Part shown: positions 30,443 through 37,901 of the stretch, piece by piece | Position numbering within the stretch: the first letter of the stretch is position 1 | How the letters are laid out: every line of letters begins with the position of its first letter | Assembly: GCA_002315475.1 (NCBI GenBank) | Contig: DCGI01000093.1 | Location: 1-37,901, forward strand | Length of the DNA stretch: 37,901 nt | Direction: 5' to 3' | Source of the DNA: Christensenella sp. UBA1782 | GTDB lineage: Bacteria; Bacillota; Clostridia; Christensenellales; DTU072 | Notes under the pieces: generated by a model | What the model was told of the DNA's origin: nothing | Databases searched by the model: none | The model's input: only the letters and a program-made list of their open reading frames with translations | Made by a program: the position numbers and the translations under genes

Positions 30443-31444
30443 ATGAAACAATACAATGTCGCGGTAGTCGGTGCTACCGGTATGGTGGGAAACAAATTTT
30501 TACAGGTACTTTCCGAAAAAAAGCTTCCCGTTGCCAACTATTATCTTTTCGCATCTAAAAAAAGTGCGGGCAAACAAGTTGATTTTTTAGGCAAGACCTA
30601 TACCGTCATCGAATTGACCAAAGAAAATATTTTAGATAAAAAAATCGATTTCGCTCTTTTCAGCGCGGGCGGTTCCACTTCCAAAGAATTTGCTCCCGTC
30701 TTTGCCGAAAACGGCACCGTCGTTATCGACAACTCCAGTCAATGGCGTATGGATCCCGACGTTCCGTTGGTGGTACCCGAAGTCAACCCTTCCGCCATCG
30801 CCGCCCATCACAACATCATCGCCAACCCCAACTGCTCCACCATTCAAGCCGTCGTCGCCTTGAAACCGTTACACGAAAAGTTCGGCATCAAGCGCGTCGT
30901 TTATTCCACCTACCAAGCGGTAAGCGGAGCGGGCGTAGCCGGCTATAACGATTTGGTCAGTCAAGCCAAAGAAGGCGAAACCACGAAATTCCCCTATCCG
31001 ATTTTCGGAAACTGTATTCCCCATATCGACGTATTCCTTCCCAACGGTTATACCAAAGAGGAAGAAAAGATGATTAACGAAACCAAAAAGATTTTGGACG
31101 ACTACGATATGAAAATTACGGCGACCACCGTTCGTGTTCCCGTTCGTTTCGGGCATAGCGAATCCATTAACGTAGAATTCAAAAAGCCTTGCACTTTGGA
31201 AGAAATCCGCGAAGCTCTCGCGCAACAAAAAGGTATCGTTATCGTCGACGACGTTGCGCAAAACAAGTATCCCATGCCTTTGTATGCCGAAGACCGCGAC
31301 GAAGTTTTCGTCGGACGTATCCGTTTGGACGACACCGTAGAAAGCGGTTGTAACCTTTGGGTTGTCGCCGACAACATTCGCAAAGGCGCCGCAACCAATG
31401 CCGTCCAAATTTTGGAATACATGATTGCCGAAGACAATAAGTAA
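30443..31444 (+). CDS. asd: Aspartate-semialdehyde dehydrogenase
   Basis: Reduces aspartyl phosphate to aspartate semialdehyde with NADPH, the branch point to lysine/DAP, threonine and methionine. 333 residues: nucleotide motif VAVVGATGMVGNKFLQVL at the N-terminus, SAGGSTSKEFAP, catalytic Cys in NPNCSTIQAV (about 129), and the C-terminal RVPVRFGHSESINVEF with the active-site His. I choose ATG 30443, preceded by GGAGG; an in-frame start at 30392 is upstream of the promoter's -10. dapB follows after 3 bp. Confidence 0.97.
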   Translation: MKQYNVAVVGATGMVGNKFLQVLSEKKLPVANYYLFASKKSAGKQVDFLGKTYTVIELTKENILDKKIDFALFSAGGSTSKEFAPVFAENGTVVIDNSSQWRMDPDVPLVVPEVNPSAIAAHHNIIANPNCSTIQAVVALKPLHEKFGIKRVVYSTYQAVSGAGVAGYNDLVSQAKEGETTKFPYPIFGNCIPHIDVFLPNGYTKEEEKMINETKKILDDYDMKITATTVRVPVRFGHSESINVEFKKPCTLEEIREALAQQKGIVIVDDVAQNKYPMPLYAEDRDEVFVGRIRLDDTVESGCNLWVVADNIRKGAATNAVQILEYMIAEDNK

Positions 31445-31447
31445 GCC

Positions 31448-32194
31448 ATGAAAATACTGATTTACGGCGTCGGCGGTACGATGGGACACTATGTTCGCCT
31501 TTCTGCGGAAAAGACGGACGACATTCAGGTTCTTTGCGGCGTAGACAAGTTCTACACCGGAAACGAATTTTCTTTTCCCGTATATAAAAGCACTGCGGAA
31601 ATAGCCGAAAAACCCGATTGTATCGTCGATTTTTCGGTTCCGCAAGGAATCTACGACTATTTGCCGTATGCCGTACAAAACGGCATTCCTTGCGTCATAG
31701 CTACGACGGGATACTCCGAAGAAGACTACGCCTTTATTCGACAATGTTCCGAAAAAATTGCCATTTTACAATCGGGCAATCTTTCCGTCGGCATCAATCT
31801 TTTGCTCCGTTTGGTAAAGGAAACCGCCGCTTTGCTCGGCAATTCCGCCGACATCGAAATCGTGGAAACGCATCACAACAAGAAGAAAGACGCCCCCAGC
31901 GGAACGGCATTACTCCTTGCGAACGGAATCCGTGAGGTGCTACCCGACCATGAAAATCATCTCGGTCGTGCGGGCGTAGGCAAACGGGAGAGGAAAGAAA
32001 TCGGCATCAGTGCCGTACGAGGCGGTACCGTCGTAGGGAAACACGCCGTATCCTTTTTTATGGACGGAGAATCGATCACCCTTTCGCACGAAGCCGAAAA
32101 TAAGTCTATTCTTTCGGACGGAAGTTTGACGGCAGCTCGTTTTATCGTCAAGCAACGTGCCGGACTGTATAGTGCATCTTCCATGTTTTCTTAA
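31448..32194 (+). CDS. dapB: 4-hydroxy-tetrahydrodipicolinate reductase
   Basis: 248 residues; NAD(P)H-dependent reductase of the lysine/diaminopimelate pathway, acting after DapA on the product derived from aspartate semialdehyde. Motifs: GVGGTMGHYV (N-terminal nucleotide loop), CIVDFSVPQG, ATTGYSEED, SGNLSVGINLLL, catalytic ETHHNKKKDAPSGTA, and RGGTVVGKHAVSF. It starts 3 bp after asd and has no clear ribosome site, so reinitiation or coupling is likely. dapA is not in the window. A strong terminator follows. Confidence 0.96.
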   Translation: MKILIYGVGGTMGHYVRLSAEKTDDIQVLCGVDKFYTGNEFSFPVYKSTAEIAEKPDCIVDFSVPQGIYDYLPYAVQNGIPCVIATTGYSEEDYAFIRQCSEKIAILQSGNLSVGINLLLRLVKETAALLGNSADIEIVETHHNKKKDAPSGTALLLANGIREVLPDHENHLGRAGVGKRERKEIGISAVRGGTVVGKHAVSFFMDGESITLSHEAENKSILSDGSLTAARFIVKQRAGLYSASSMFS

Positions 32195-32209
32195 ATAAGT
32201 TTTTTCTAC

Positions 32210-32248
32210 AAAAAAAAGTCATAGACGCTCGGTCTATGGCTTTTTTTA
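32210..32248. terminator. Bidirectional intrinsic terminator
   Basis: 10-bp stem AGTCATAGAC / GTCTATGGCT (one G-U), loop GCTCG, with A and T tracts of seven or more on either side. It separates dapB (+) from the convergent lipoprotein gene (minus). Confidence 0.9.
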
Positions 32249-32340
32249 ATAACGTTTTTGGGGGAGTTGCAAACGGTCTGCTACGACCGCACGTTCCGTT
32301 CCAATATCTGTAAATCCCTCGTAATTGAACGCTCCCGTTT

Positions 32341-34038
32341 TTATTCTTGCGCTTGCAATTCCAATGCGTATGCACTCTTGGTTAAAAACTTACTTGTTTC
32401 CACGTTTTGTAATTTTGCATTCACTTCGGATAGATAAGCATCGCCGTCCTGCAATACCGAAAGGAAGGACACGTCGGTATCGAGATGGACGATGACTTCG
32501 TTCATCGATACGAAGTCTTGATATTCCTGAACCCCTTCCACTTCTAACAAGTCTTCTTCGACAAGGCTGTTTCCGTACTTGCCGACGTCGTAAAAATTAT
32601 AAAAAACTTTGGTAAAGAAATCTTCGGTAATCAACAAAGTAATCGACTTTTCGGTAAAAGAGATGCTTCTGAAAAAGTAAGCGAGCATTTCCAATACGTC
32701 AAAGGTCGCCGTCCCGCCGAGGTTATTCTGTAACACTTTGTATACGAATTCTCCCAAATCGCCCAAATAAAACGCGGCGATACATTGGCAGGTTCCTTCC
32801 TCTTGGGAATAGAGGTAGACGGTATTCCGATAGAAATACAATCCGCGTAGCAGATTACCTGTTTTATTGTCGATATACTCGATTAACAAATAATCGTTTA
32901 TGCCTTCCCCTTGAAAAATCTTGGTTACCGCCTTAAACGTGGTATCTTTGGGTTGCGGAACGCCGTCTTCGTATTCCGTCAACGGAAATTCCATGCAGAA
33001 CGACGCTTCGGTAAAAGCTCGATATTTGCCCTGTTCCGTCTTATCCTTGACAAAAGGAATCGACAAAGCGGAATAAGCGGCGGCCGTGTTGTTGACGTCC
33101 ATTCTCGTCAAGTCCAACGTGATAGACAAATCGTTTCCGTCAAACAGTTTGCTTTCCGTCTTGCTTAAATCCATATCGGCGGTTCCTTGAAAGTTTGAAA
33201 TAATATGATTTTTGGTTTGAAAATCAATGACGAGTTTTCCGTCGGGAATGGTATCCGTAACGTTGTTTTTTATCCCGAATAAATCGAAAATAACCGTCTT
33301 AATCTGTTCCGATTTCGGAAGTTTCGGCAAAATATTATCAATAATATTCTTAACGGTTTTATCAAAATCAATATCGATATGATAGCTGTACTCGTCTCCC
33401 GCCGTTCCTCTGCGGAATTTTCCCGATATCGGCGTATTGGTAATCACGTTATAACTCAATATCGCAGAAATGCCGGCAAGGTCTTTGTCGGTCTTTTTTT
33501 CCACGTCGAAGGGGAAAAAGCTCAAAACGGAAGGAAAGGCAAAACGTACTTTGTTGTCTTTCCCGAGTGCCACGTAAAAGGTTTCTTTCTTTTCGATTTT
33601 ATCGTATAGAAGATAAAAGGCAAGGACTCGACTGTCGTCGGTCATTTTTTCCGCCGAAGACATTTCGACGGCGAGATAGGTGTTTTCGGGAGCGTTTTCG
33701 GTTTTGTATTTCCCTTGCAAGGTTATCCAAAAATCACTTTTTCCGATGGTCAGTTTGAGTTTGGAATCGACGGTCGCTACGCCTTTATTGTTCAACATAT
33801 CTTTCGAACCTTGATAAACAAGGTCGGTTCCGCTGCGAAGTAAAGCATTGTAGACGGTGGACGCATCGGGGGAAGCAACGTCTTTCCACCCGTCTTTTTT
33901 TTCTTCTTCCTGCTTCGGCTTTGTCGTCGTGTCTTCTTTTTTCCCGTCACCGAATAGGTCGCAGGAACATAAACAAAACCCGAACAGCACGAAAAGTACC
34001 GTCATCACAAGTAGTAGAAAAGATTTCTTCTTCGTCAT
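32341..34038 (-). CDS. Large lipoprotein, function unknown
   Basis: 565 residues. The N-terminal signal ends in a lipobox LCSC (Cys26 would be lipidated after cleavage by LspA): MTKKKSFLLLVMTVLF and a hydrophobic core. A charged, low-complexity linker follows (KKEDTTTKPKQEEEKKDG). The rest is beta-rich, with repeated patterns such as VDSKLKLTIGKSDFWITLQG, KLVIDFQTKNH and LSITLDLTRMD. These resemble LolA/LppX-type lipid-binding folds only vaguely. GGGAGG precedes ATG 34038. It follows proS by 42 bp and probably shares its promoter. Confidence 0.8.
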   Translation of the reverse strand: MTKKKSFLLLVMTVLFVLFGFCLCSCDLFGDGKKEDTTTKPKQEEEKKDGWKDVASPDASTVYNALLRSGTDLVYQGSKDMLNNKGVATVDSKLKLTIGKSDFWITLQGKYKTENAPENTYLAVEMSSAEKMTDDSRVLAFYLLYDKIEKKETFYVALGKDNKVRFAFPSVLSFFPFDVEKKTDKDLAGISAILSYNVITNTPISGKFRRGTAGDEYSYHIDIDFDKTVKNIIDNILPKLPKSEQIKTVIFDLFGIKNNVTDTIPDGKLVIDFQTKNHIISNFQGTADMDLSKTESKLFDGNDLSITLDLTRMDVNNTAAAYSALSIPFVKDKTEQGKYRAFTEASFCMEFPLTEYEDGVPQPKDTTFKAVTKIFQGEGINDYLLIEYIDNKTGNLLRGLYFYRNTVYLYSQEEGTCQCIAAFYLGDLGEFVYKVLQNNLGGTATFDVLEMLAYFFRSISFTEKSITLLITEDFFTKVFYNFYDVGKYGNSLVEEDLLEVEGVQEYQDFVSMNEVIVHLDTDVSFLSVLQDGDAYLSEVNAKLQNVETSKFLTKSAYALELQAQE

Positions 34039-34080
34039 ACTATGCCTCCCTACGCTTCTTGCAAGCTATAAGAACGTATT

Positions 34081-35805
34081 TTATTGTAACTTATTGATCT
34101 CCTCATCTATTACGGTACGCACGAACGAAATCGCTTTCTCTAACGGGACGTTCTCCGTCAAAGTTTTATCCCGTTTTGTGATTTCCACCGTACCTTGTGC
34201 CAAACCTCTGGGGCTGATAACCACCCGTATCGGCAACCCCATCAAGTCCGCATCGGAAAACTTTACGCCGGCAGAGGCGTCTCGGTCGTCATACAACACT
34301 TCGATACCCGCTTTTTGCATATCGGCGTATAAGGCGTCCGCCGCCTTTTTCACGCTCTCGTCGTCCAAACGCAAGCCGCACAAGCATACTTGCCAAGGCG
34401 CAATCGTCATCGGCCAAATCAAACCTTTTTCGTCATGACTTTCTTCGGCGACCGAAGCCAAAGCTCTACCCACGCCGATGCCGTAACAACCCATAACCGG
34501 CGTAAAGGACTTCCCGTCTTTGCCGAGTACGGTCATATTCATGGTTTTGGTATATTTCGTACCGAGTTGAAAAATATTCCCCACTTCGATACCGTTTTCC
34601 AAAGCAAGCGGTTTGCCGCAAACGGGACAAACGTCGCCCACGCATACCTTTGCTATATCGTCGAACGTAACGCCCTGCATATCTCTGTCAAAGTCCAAAC
34701 CGGTAATATGGTAGCCGTCTTTGTTGCCGCCCGTAACCATATTATTGGTCGAGCGTAAAGATTCGTCATAGAATACACCGGCAAGCCTGCTCGCATCTAA
34801 GCCCAAGCATCCGATGTTACCCGCATGCAAAACGTCCGAACCGGTAATGTCGGCGGGTACGATTTGACTTTTTAACAGTTTGGTAAGCTTACTCTCGTTG
34901 ATTTCCAAATCTCCGCGCGTAAAGCAAACCACCACCTTTTCGGTTCCTTTCAAGAAATAGCATACCGCTTTCACCGTCTTGTCGGGGGTTACTTTCAAAA
35001 GTTTTGCCACCGAATCGATGTCGTGACTGTCCCCCGTAAAGATTTCGCGGACTTCTTCCGACTTTTCGTCCCGCACCGTCTTGCGAACGGTGGTGGCTAC
35101 TTCCATATTGGCTTTATATCCGCACGTCGGACAATAGACGATGGTATCTTCTCCGATGTCGGTCAACAACATGAATTCGTGCGAAATGCTCCCCCCCATC
35201 ATGCCGCTGTCCGCTTTGACGGCAACGACTTTCTTCATGCCGATTCTACGGAAAACGTTTTCGTACGCCTTATAGGCTCTGTCATAATAGGCTCGAAGGT
35301 CGTCCATATCGGCATGGAAAGAATAGGCGTCTTTCATGGTAAACTCACGCACACGAATCAAGCCTCCGCGACTTCTTGCTTCGTCACGAAACTTCGTCTG
35401 CACCTGATAAATCATGAACGGTAACTGTTGATAGCTGTTTACGGCGTCTCTGGCAAACTGAACGGCGGCTTCTTCGTGCGTCATGCCCAGTACCAAATCA
35501 CGTCCCCCTCTGTCCTTGAACCGTACCATTTCTTCCCCGATGGAATAGTATCGACCGCTTTCCGCCCAAAGGTCTTTGGGCATGACGACGGGGAAGGATA
35601 CTTCCTGTCCTTCGATGGCGTCCATTTCTTCCCGAATAATCTTTTCGATTTTTTGGGAAATACGTTTTGCCGGCATGGCAAGAGACCAAATGCCGTTACT
35701 GACTAATTTAATGTATCCGGCACGCACCAATAAGATGTGGCTGATGGCTGTGGCGTCGGCGGGACTTGTTTTCGTCCGCTCCCCCACTAATTTCGATAAT
35801 AACAT
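34081..35805 (-). CDS. proS: Prolyl-tRNA synthetase, bacterial type
   Basis: Charges tRNA-Pro with proline. 574 residues, the bacterial-type ProS with the INS editing domain between class II motifs 2 and 3. Motif 1 region GIWSLAMPAKRISQKIEKII, motif 2 KFRDEARSRGGLIRVREFTMKD, a YCPTCGYKANME segment, editing domain about 240-380, motif 3 GCYGIGVGRALASVAEE, and an anticodon-binding C-terminal domain. GGAG lies about ten bases before ATG 35805. It is the middle gene of a unit started by the small lipoprotein 16 bp upstream. Confidence 0.98.
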   Translation of the reverse strand: MLLSKLVGERTKTSPADATAISHILLVRAGYIKLVSNGIWSLAMPAKRISQKIEKIIREEMDAIEGQEVSFPVVMPKDLWAESGRYYSIGEEMVRFKDRGGRDLVLGMTHEEAAVQFARDAVNSYQQLPFMIYQVQTKFRDEARSRGGLIRVREFTMKDAYSFHADMDDLRAYYDRAYKAYENVFRRIGMKKVVAVKADSGMMGGSISHEFMLLTDIGEDTIVYCPTCGYKANMEVATTVRKTVRDEKSEEVREIFTGDSHDIDSVAKLLKVTPDKTVKAVCYFLKGTEKVVVCFTRGDLEINESKLTKLLKSQIVPADITGSDVLHAGNIGCLGLDASRLAGVFYDESLRSTNNMVTGGNKDGYHITGLDFDRDMQGVTFDDIAKVCVGDVCPVCGKPLALENGIEVGNIFQLGTKYTKTMNMTVLGKDGKSFTPVMGCYGIGVGRALASVAEESHDEKGLIWPMTIAPWQVCLCGLRLDDESVKKAADALYADMQKAGIEVLYDDRDASAGVKFSDADLMGLPIRVVISPRGLAQGTVEITKRDKTLTENVPLEKAISFVRTVIDEEINKLQ

Positions 35806-35821
35806 TGTTTATCCGCTCCGT

Positions 35822-36175
35822 TTAGTCTTCTACGACAATCGTCCATGTACCGATGAACAAATCTTCTCTTTCTTCCAAGGCATATACCTTTACGGAATAA
35901 CTGCCCGTTTTGGTAAAGCAACCGTCATCGTTCAAATTCAGGTCTTCCTCTCCGTCCCCGACGAAAATCAAATTTTCGGAAATCGTCTTGGTGCTGTCGT
36001 CGGAAAGGGTGGCGGTGATGGCTACGTCGCTCGACGCATAGGTGTCCCCTACGGTATAGGTCTTATTTTCGATTGTATAGCCTTGAATATACGCTTCGTC
36101 TTTGCAAGCGGTAAACAGGCATACGGCACAAACGAGTACCAACACAATCGAAACAATGGTTAAAAACTTTTTCAT
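35822..36175 (-). CDS. Small lipoprotein with bacterial Ig-like domain
   Basis: 117 residues. Signal peptide and lipobox FTAC (Cys24), then a single Ig-like domain of the Big_3 type: GYTIENKTYTVGDTYASSDVAITATLSDDSTKTI, then CFTKTGSYSVKVYALEE. A surface-exposed, membrane-anchored adhesion or scaffold role is likely but unproven. AAGGAG precedes ATG 36175, with a consensus promoter further up. proS starts 16 bp downstream, so a housekeeping gene is driven by a lipoprotein gene's promoter. Confidence 0.8.
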   Translation of the reverse strand: MKKFLTIVSIVLVLVCAVCLFTACKDEAYIQGYTIENKTYTVGDTYASSDVAITATLSDDSTKTISENLIFVGDGEEDLNLNDDGCFTKTGSYSVKVYALEEREDLFIGTWTIVVED

Positions 36176-36228
36176 AATGCTCCTTATAGTTCGTAGATAA
36201 ATCTACAATACAATATTTTCTATTATTT

Positions 36229-36257
36229 ATTATAATAAAACGGACGCCGTTTGTCAA
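36229..36257 (-). promoter_or_regulatory. Consensus promoter of the lipoprotein-proS-lipoprotein unit
   Basis: Minus strand TTGACA (36257-36252), a 17-nt spacer and TATAAT (36234-36229): a perfect match to the sigma-A consensus. Confidence 0.85.
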
Positions 36258-36384
36258 TATCTTTCCCGCAATCGGTACGGCGCAATTCAAAAACAATGTA
36301 ATCCTTCGTCGGTATTTAGACTTTTTTGCCCGTTCCTCCGACGTTTTTCCCGTTCTCGTTTACCGACGACGTCCCGAAAACTCG

Positions 36385-37563
36385 TTACGGATTGTCCTCG
36401 TCGTCCTTTTTTTCGTCCGTCGGCAACGTAATCCCCTGCAAACGCAACAAATCGGCAAGCGTCGGCGTTTTGTTTTTTTCCCGATATTCGACGTGACGAA
36501 CGGGTGCTTTCCCGCCCTTTCCTTTTCCGCGCAAAAAAACGCTTTCTTCGGGGAACGGCATATTCTGTAAATCTTCTTTCGTAACGTGTAACAAATCACA
36601 AAAGGCTTCCACCGTATAAACGTCCACCTTTTTCCCTTTTTGCAGGCGCATTTGCACGCATTGAAAACGGGTATCGTCTTCCCCTTCCGAACAAGCGGGA
36701 TCATAGACGAAACAAGTACATTGAGAGGCAAAGCGGTCGACCGTACCCCCTTGATTATACAGAATTTGAATTATCGACATGGCGTCTTTCATGCGTTTTT
36801 TCTCGAACAAACCGCTAAAACAGACTTTTTTCCCTCGAACCGCCGACGGAAGCTGTTTCCCTTGCGGCTGAACGCCTTCCAAAAAGCGGCGATACATATT
36901 GGCACTCCAAGTTTCCCCCGCCGTCCCGTCCTGCAAGCTCAAATACCGTTTATGAAACTGTTCTTCAAAATCGTCGTAAGCTATTTCGAAATTCACGCTT
37001 TTTCCCGTACACGACGGACAGCGAACGATAAACTGTTCCAAGGTGCACGCCGCCGCTTTACACATTGCTTGCGCCACACGCATCGTCAATAAAGAATCGT
37101 CGTCGCTTTTGTGCAAAAAATCGGCTTGTTCTATCTGTAACGTTTCCACCGCCTTGTCCAAGGCGATACTGTAATCGCAGTGATAGAATTCTCGATACAT
37201 TCTTTGCGTATCGGAAAAAGAAAAATCAATCGGCGGCAAGTTATAGCGTTGGCAGGCGATTCGGATAAAACCGGCATCGTTACTGATGGCGTGTCCCACG
37301 ATAATCTGTTCGGGCGCCGTAATCAAGGCTTTGATTTCTTCGTAAAACGCAGGAAACGTAGGACAAGCTTGATACTGTTCTTCGGTATAAAACAGTTTGA
37401 TACCCGTATCGTCCCCCCGCCCCGACAACTCAAACCCTTTGTCGGGATTCATCGGAATGTTCTTCTTCTCCGTTACTTGAAAATTCGTGTCGGTCAGTAC
37501 GTAGCCGAATTCGCATATATCCCGCCCGTTACAACACTCTATATCAAAAAATAAATACCGCAT
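36385..37563 (-). CDS. DEDD 3'-5' exonuclease with BRCT domain
   Basis: 392 residues. The N-terminal ~175 are a DnaQ-like exonuclease: YLFFDIECC (D7, E9), VGHAISNDAGFI, DTQRMYREF, and HKSDDDSLLTMRVAQ. A cysteine pair (CPSCTG) and linker follow, then a BRCT domain from about 245 (RGKKVCFSGLFEKKRMKD, NQGGTVDRFASQCTCFVYD) and a Lys/Arg-rich tail. Such DnaQ-BRCT proteins are thought to act in DNA repair or replication proofreading. The ATG at 37563 has only a weak site (GAAG). Immediately upstream lies an 8-bp tandem repeat that would be part of the leader. Confidence 0.88.
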   Translation of the reverse strand: MRYLFFDIECCNGRDICEFGYVLTDTNFQVTEKKNIPMNPDKGFELSGRGDDTGIKLFYTEEQYQACPTFPAFYEEIKALITAPEQIIVGHAISNDAGFIRIACQRYNLPPIDFSFSDTQRMYREFYHCDYSIALDKAVETLQIEQADFLHKSDDDSLLTMRVAQAMCKAAACTLEQFIVRCPSCTGKSVNFEIAYDDFEEQFHKRYLSLQDGTAGETWSANMYRRFLEGVQPQGKQLPSAVRGKKVCFSGLFEKKRMKDAMSIIQILYNQGGTVDRFASQCTCFVYDPACSEGEDDTRFQCVQMRLQKGKKVDVYTVEAFCDLLHVTKEDLQNMPFPEESVFLRGKGKGGKAPVRHVEYREKNKTPTLADLLRLQGITLPTDEKKDDEDNP

Positions 37564-37567
37564 CTTC

Positions 37568-37607
37568 TATGTTCTTATGTGCTTATGCTCCTATGTTCTT
37601 ATGTTCT
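37568..37607. repeat. Five tandem 8-bp units
   Basis: TATGTTCT, TATGTGCT, TATGCTCC, TATGTTCT, TATGTTCT in direct succession (three identical, two variant), ending 5 bp from the exonuclease start codon at 37563. Units of 8 bp are not multiples of 3 and could vary by slippage. Confidence 0.85.
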
Positions 37608-37621
37608 TTTTTTGTTTTGCG

Positions 37622-37710
37622 GGGAAAGAACCCTTTTTAGGAAAAAAGACGCTCGGAGGAGGAACCCTTTTTAGAAAAAAGGTTATCCTCCTCCGAACCT
37701 CCTCTTTCCC
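37622..37710. repeat. Nested inverted repeat (cruciform-like)
   Basis: Outer arms GGGAAAG (37622-37628) and CTTTCCC (37704-37710); inner 10-bp perfect arms CGGAGGAGGA (37654-37663) and TCCTCCTCCG (37686-37695). Between them AACCC-T5-AG-A6-GGTT continues the stem. A half copy of the inner part (GAACCCTTTTTAGGAAAAAAG) sits at 37628-37648. It resembles an intergenic palindromic repeat element more than a single terminator. Confidence 0.7.
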
Positions 37711-37783
37711 AAAACTTCTACCCCTTGTTGTTATCAAAGTGCTACCCGCATGAAATTACGCCCTTTCTTAAAAAGAGGATAGT

Positions 37784-37901
37784 ATGGACTTATCAAGGTA
37801 TAGCGCACCTTTCAAAGGAAAGAAACGCCGTCCCCACACGGTGCGCCAAGCCTCCGGCAAAAAACAATGGGGGATACACCCAAGCACGTCGAGGAATAGC
37901 A
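37784..37901 (+). CDS. Possible start of a gene running off the right edge
   Basis: An ATG at 37784 with AGAGGA just upstream opens a frame that stays open for 39 codons to the window end. The product is basic (KGKKRRPHTVRQASGKKQW). It has no recognisable family and the stretch could equally be non-coding RNA. The 338 bases from 37564 to 37901 otherwise hold only the repeats listed. Confidence 0.25.
   Translation, partial: MDLSRYSAPFKGKKRRPHTVRQASGKKQWGIHPSTSRNS

Noticed and set aside
36360..36731. A 123-codon minus frame within the exonuclease-BRCT gene
   Set aside because: It is a different frame of the same strand inside a gene with recognisable BRCT sequence, and its product is basic and featureless.

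Overview
The window reads as chromosomal DNA of a Firmicutes/Clostridia-type bacterium, probably an uncultivated spore-former lineage. The evidence is gene content and order: yqfC-yqfD-pgpH-ybeY/era-recO, and pdaB-ssb-yggS-sepF-lspA-rluD, are Bacillus/Clostridium-style clusters. PPDK, DapB and sigma-A-like promoters (TTGACA-N17-TATAAT type) with AGGAGG-type ribosome sites fit the same group. The species is not identifiable by eye.

Layout. 1-2291: a COG2509-type FAD dehydrogenase and a small membrane protein on the + strand. 2292-5623 (minus): a DUF92 protein paired with a dolichol/phytol-kinase-like protein, an unknown acidic protein and a Sel1-repeat protein. About 5805-12962: a visibly AT-richer accessory island, all on the minus strand. 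It holds a truncated FecCD/FecE-type iron ABC module, a truncated PLD-SF2 helicase, an XRE regulator, a Cas4-like nuclease, a 49-residue EF-hand-like peptide, a WYL regulator, a SLOG protein behind a switch-like leader RNA, a metallophosphatase, a SHOCT-like peptide and an IS21 IstA-like HTH protein. 13279-26761 (minus): host housekeeping block with ppdK, recO, a ybeY-era fusion, pgpH, yqfD, yqfC, rluD, lspA, sepF, yggS, a two-OB SSB, a PdaB-like deacetylase and a divergent PurD. 26839-30299: an RlmI-like methyltransferase translationally coupled to a large SARP/BTAD-type regulator. 30443-32194 (+): asd-dapB, the entry to lysine/diaminopimelate synthesis. 32341-37563 (minus): a large lipoprotein, proS, a small Ig-like lipoprotein, and a DEDD exonuclease-BRCT protein preceded by an octamer tandem repeat.

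Most interesting: the leader RNA at 11190-10988 upstream of the SLOG gene. A promoter places the start of transcription on the first base of an 11-bp closing stem. Nested stems follow, and then an intrinsic terminator whose 3' arm carries the Shine-Dalgarno of the SLOG gene. An upstream segment can form a 9-of-10 pairing with the terminator's 5' arm. That is the architecture of a riboswitch or attenuator, and I do not recognise its class. Other notable items are the YbeY-Era fusion, the PurD homologue with altered metal and substrate residues, the double-truncation junction near 7150, and the regulator with no recognisable P-loop.

Limits: all calls come from reading the sequence. No homology search, folding calculation or measured G+C value was available.
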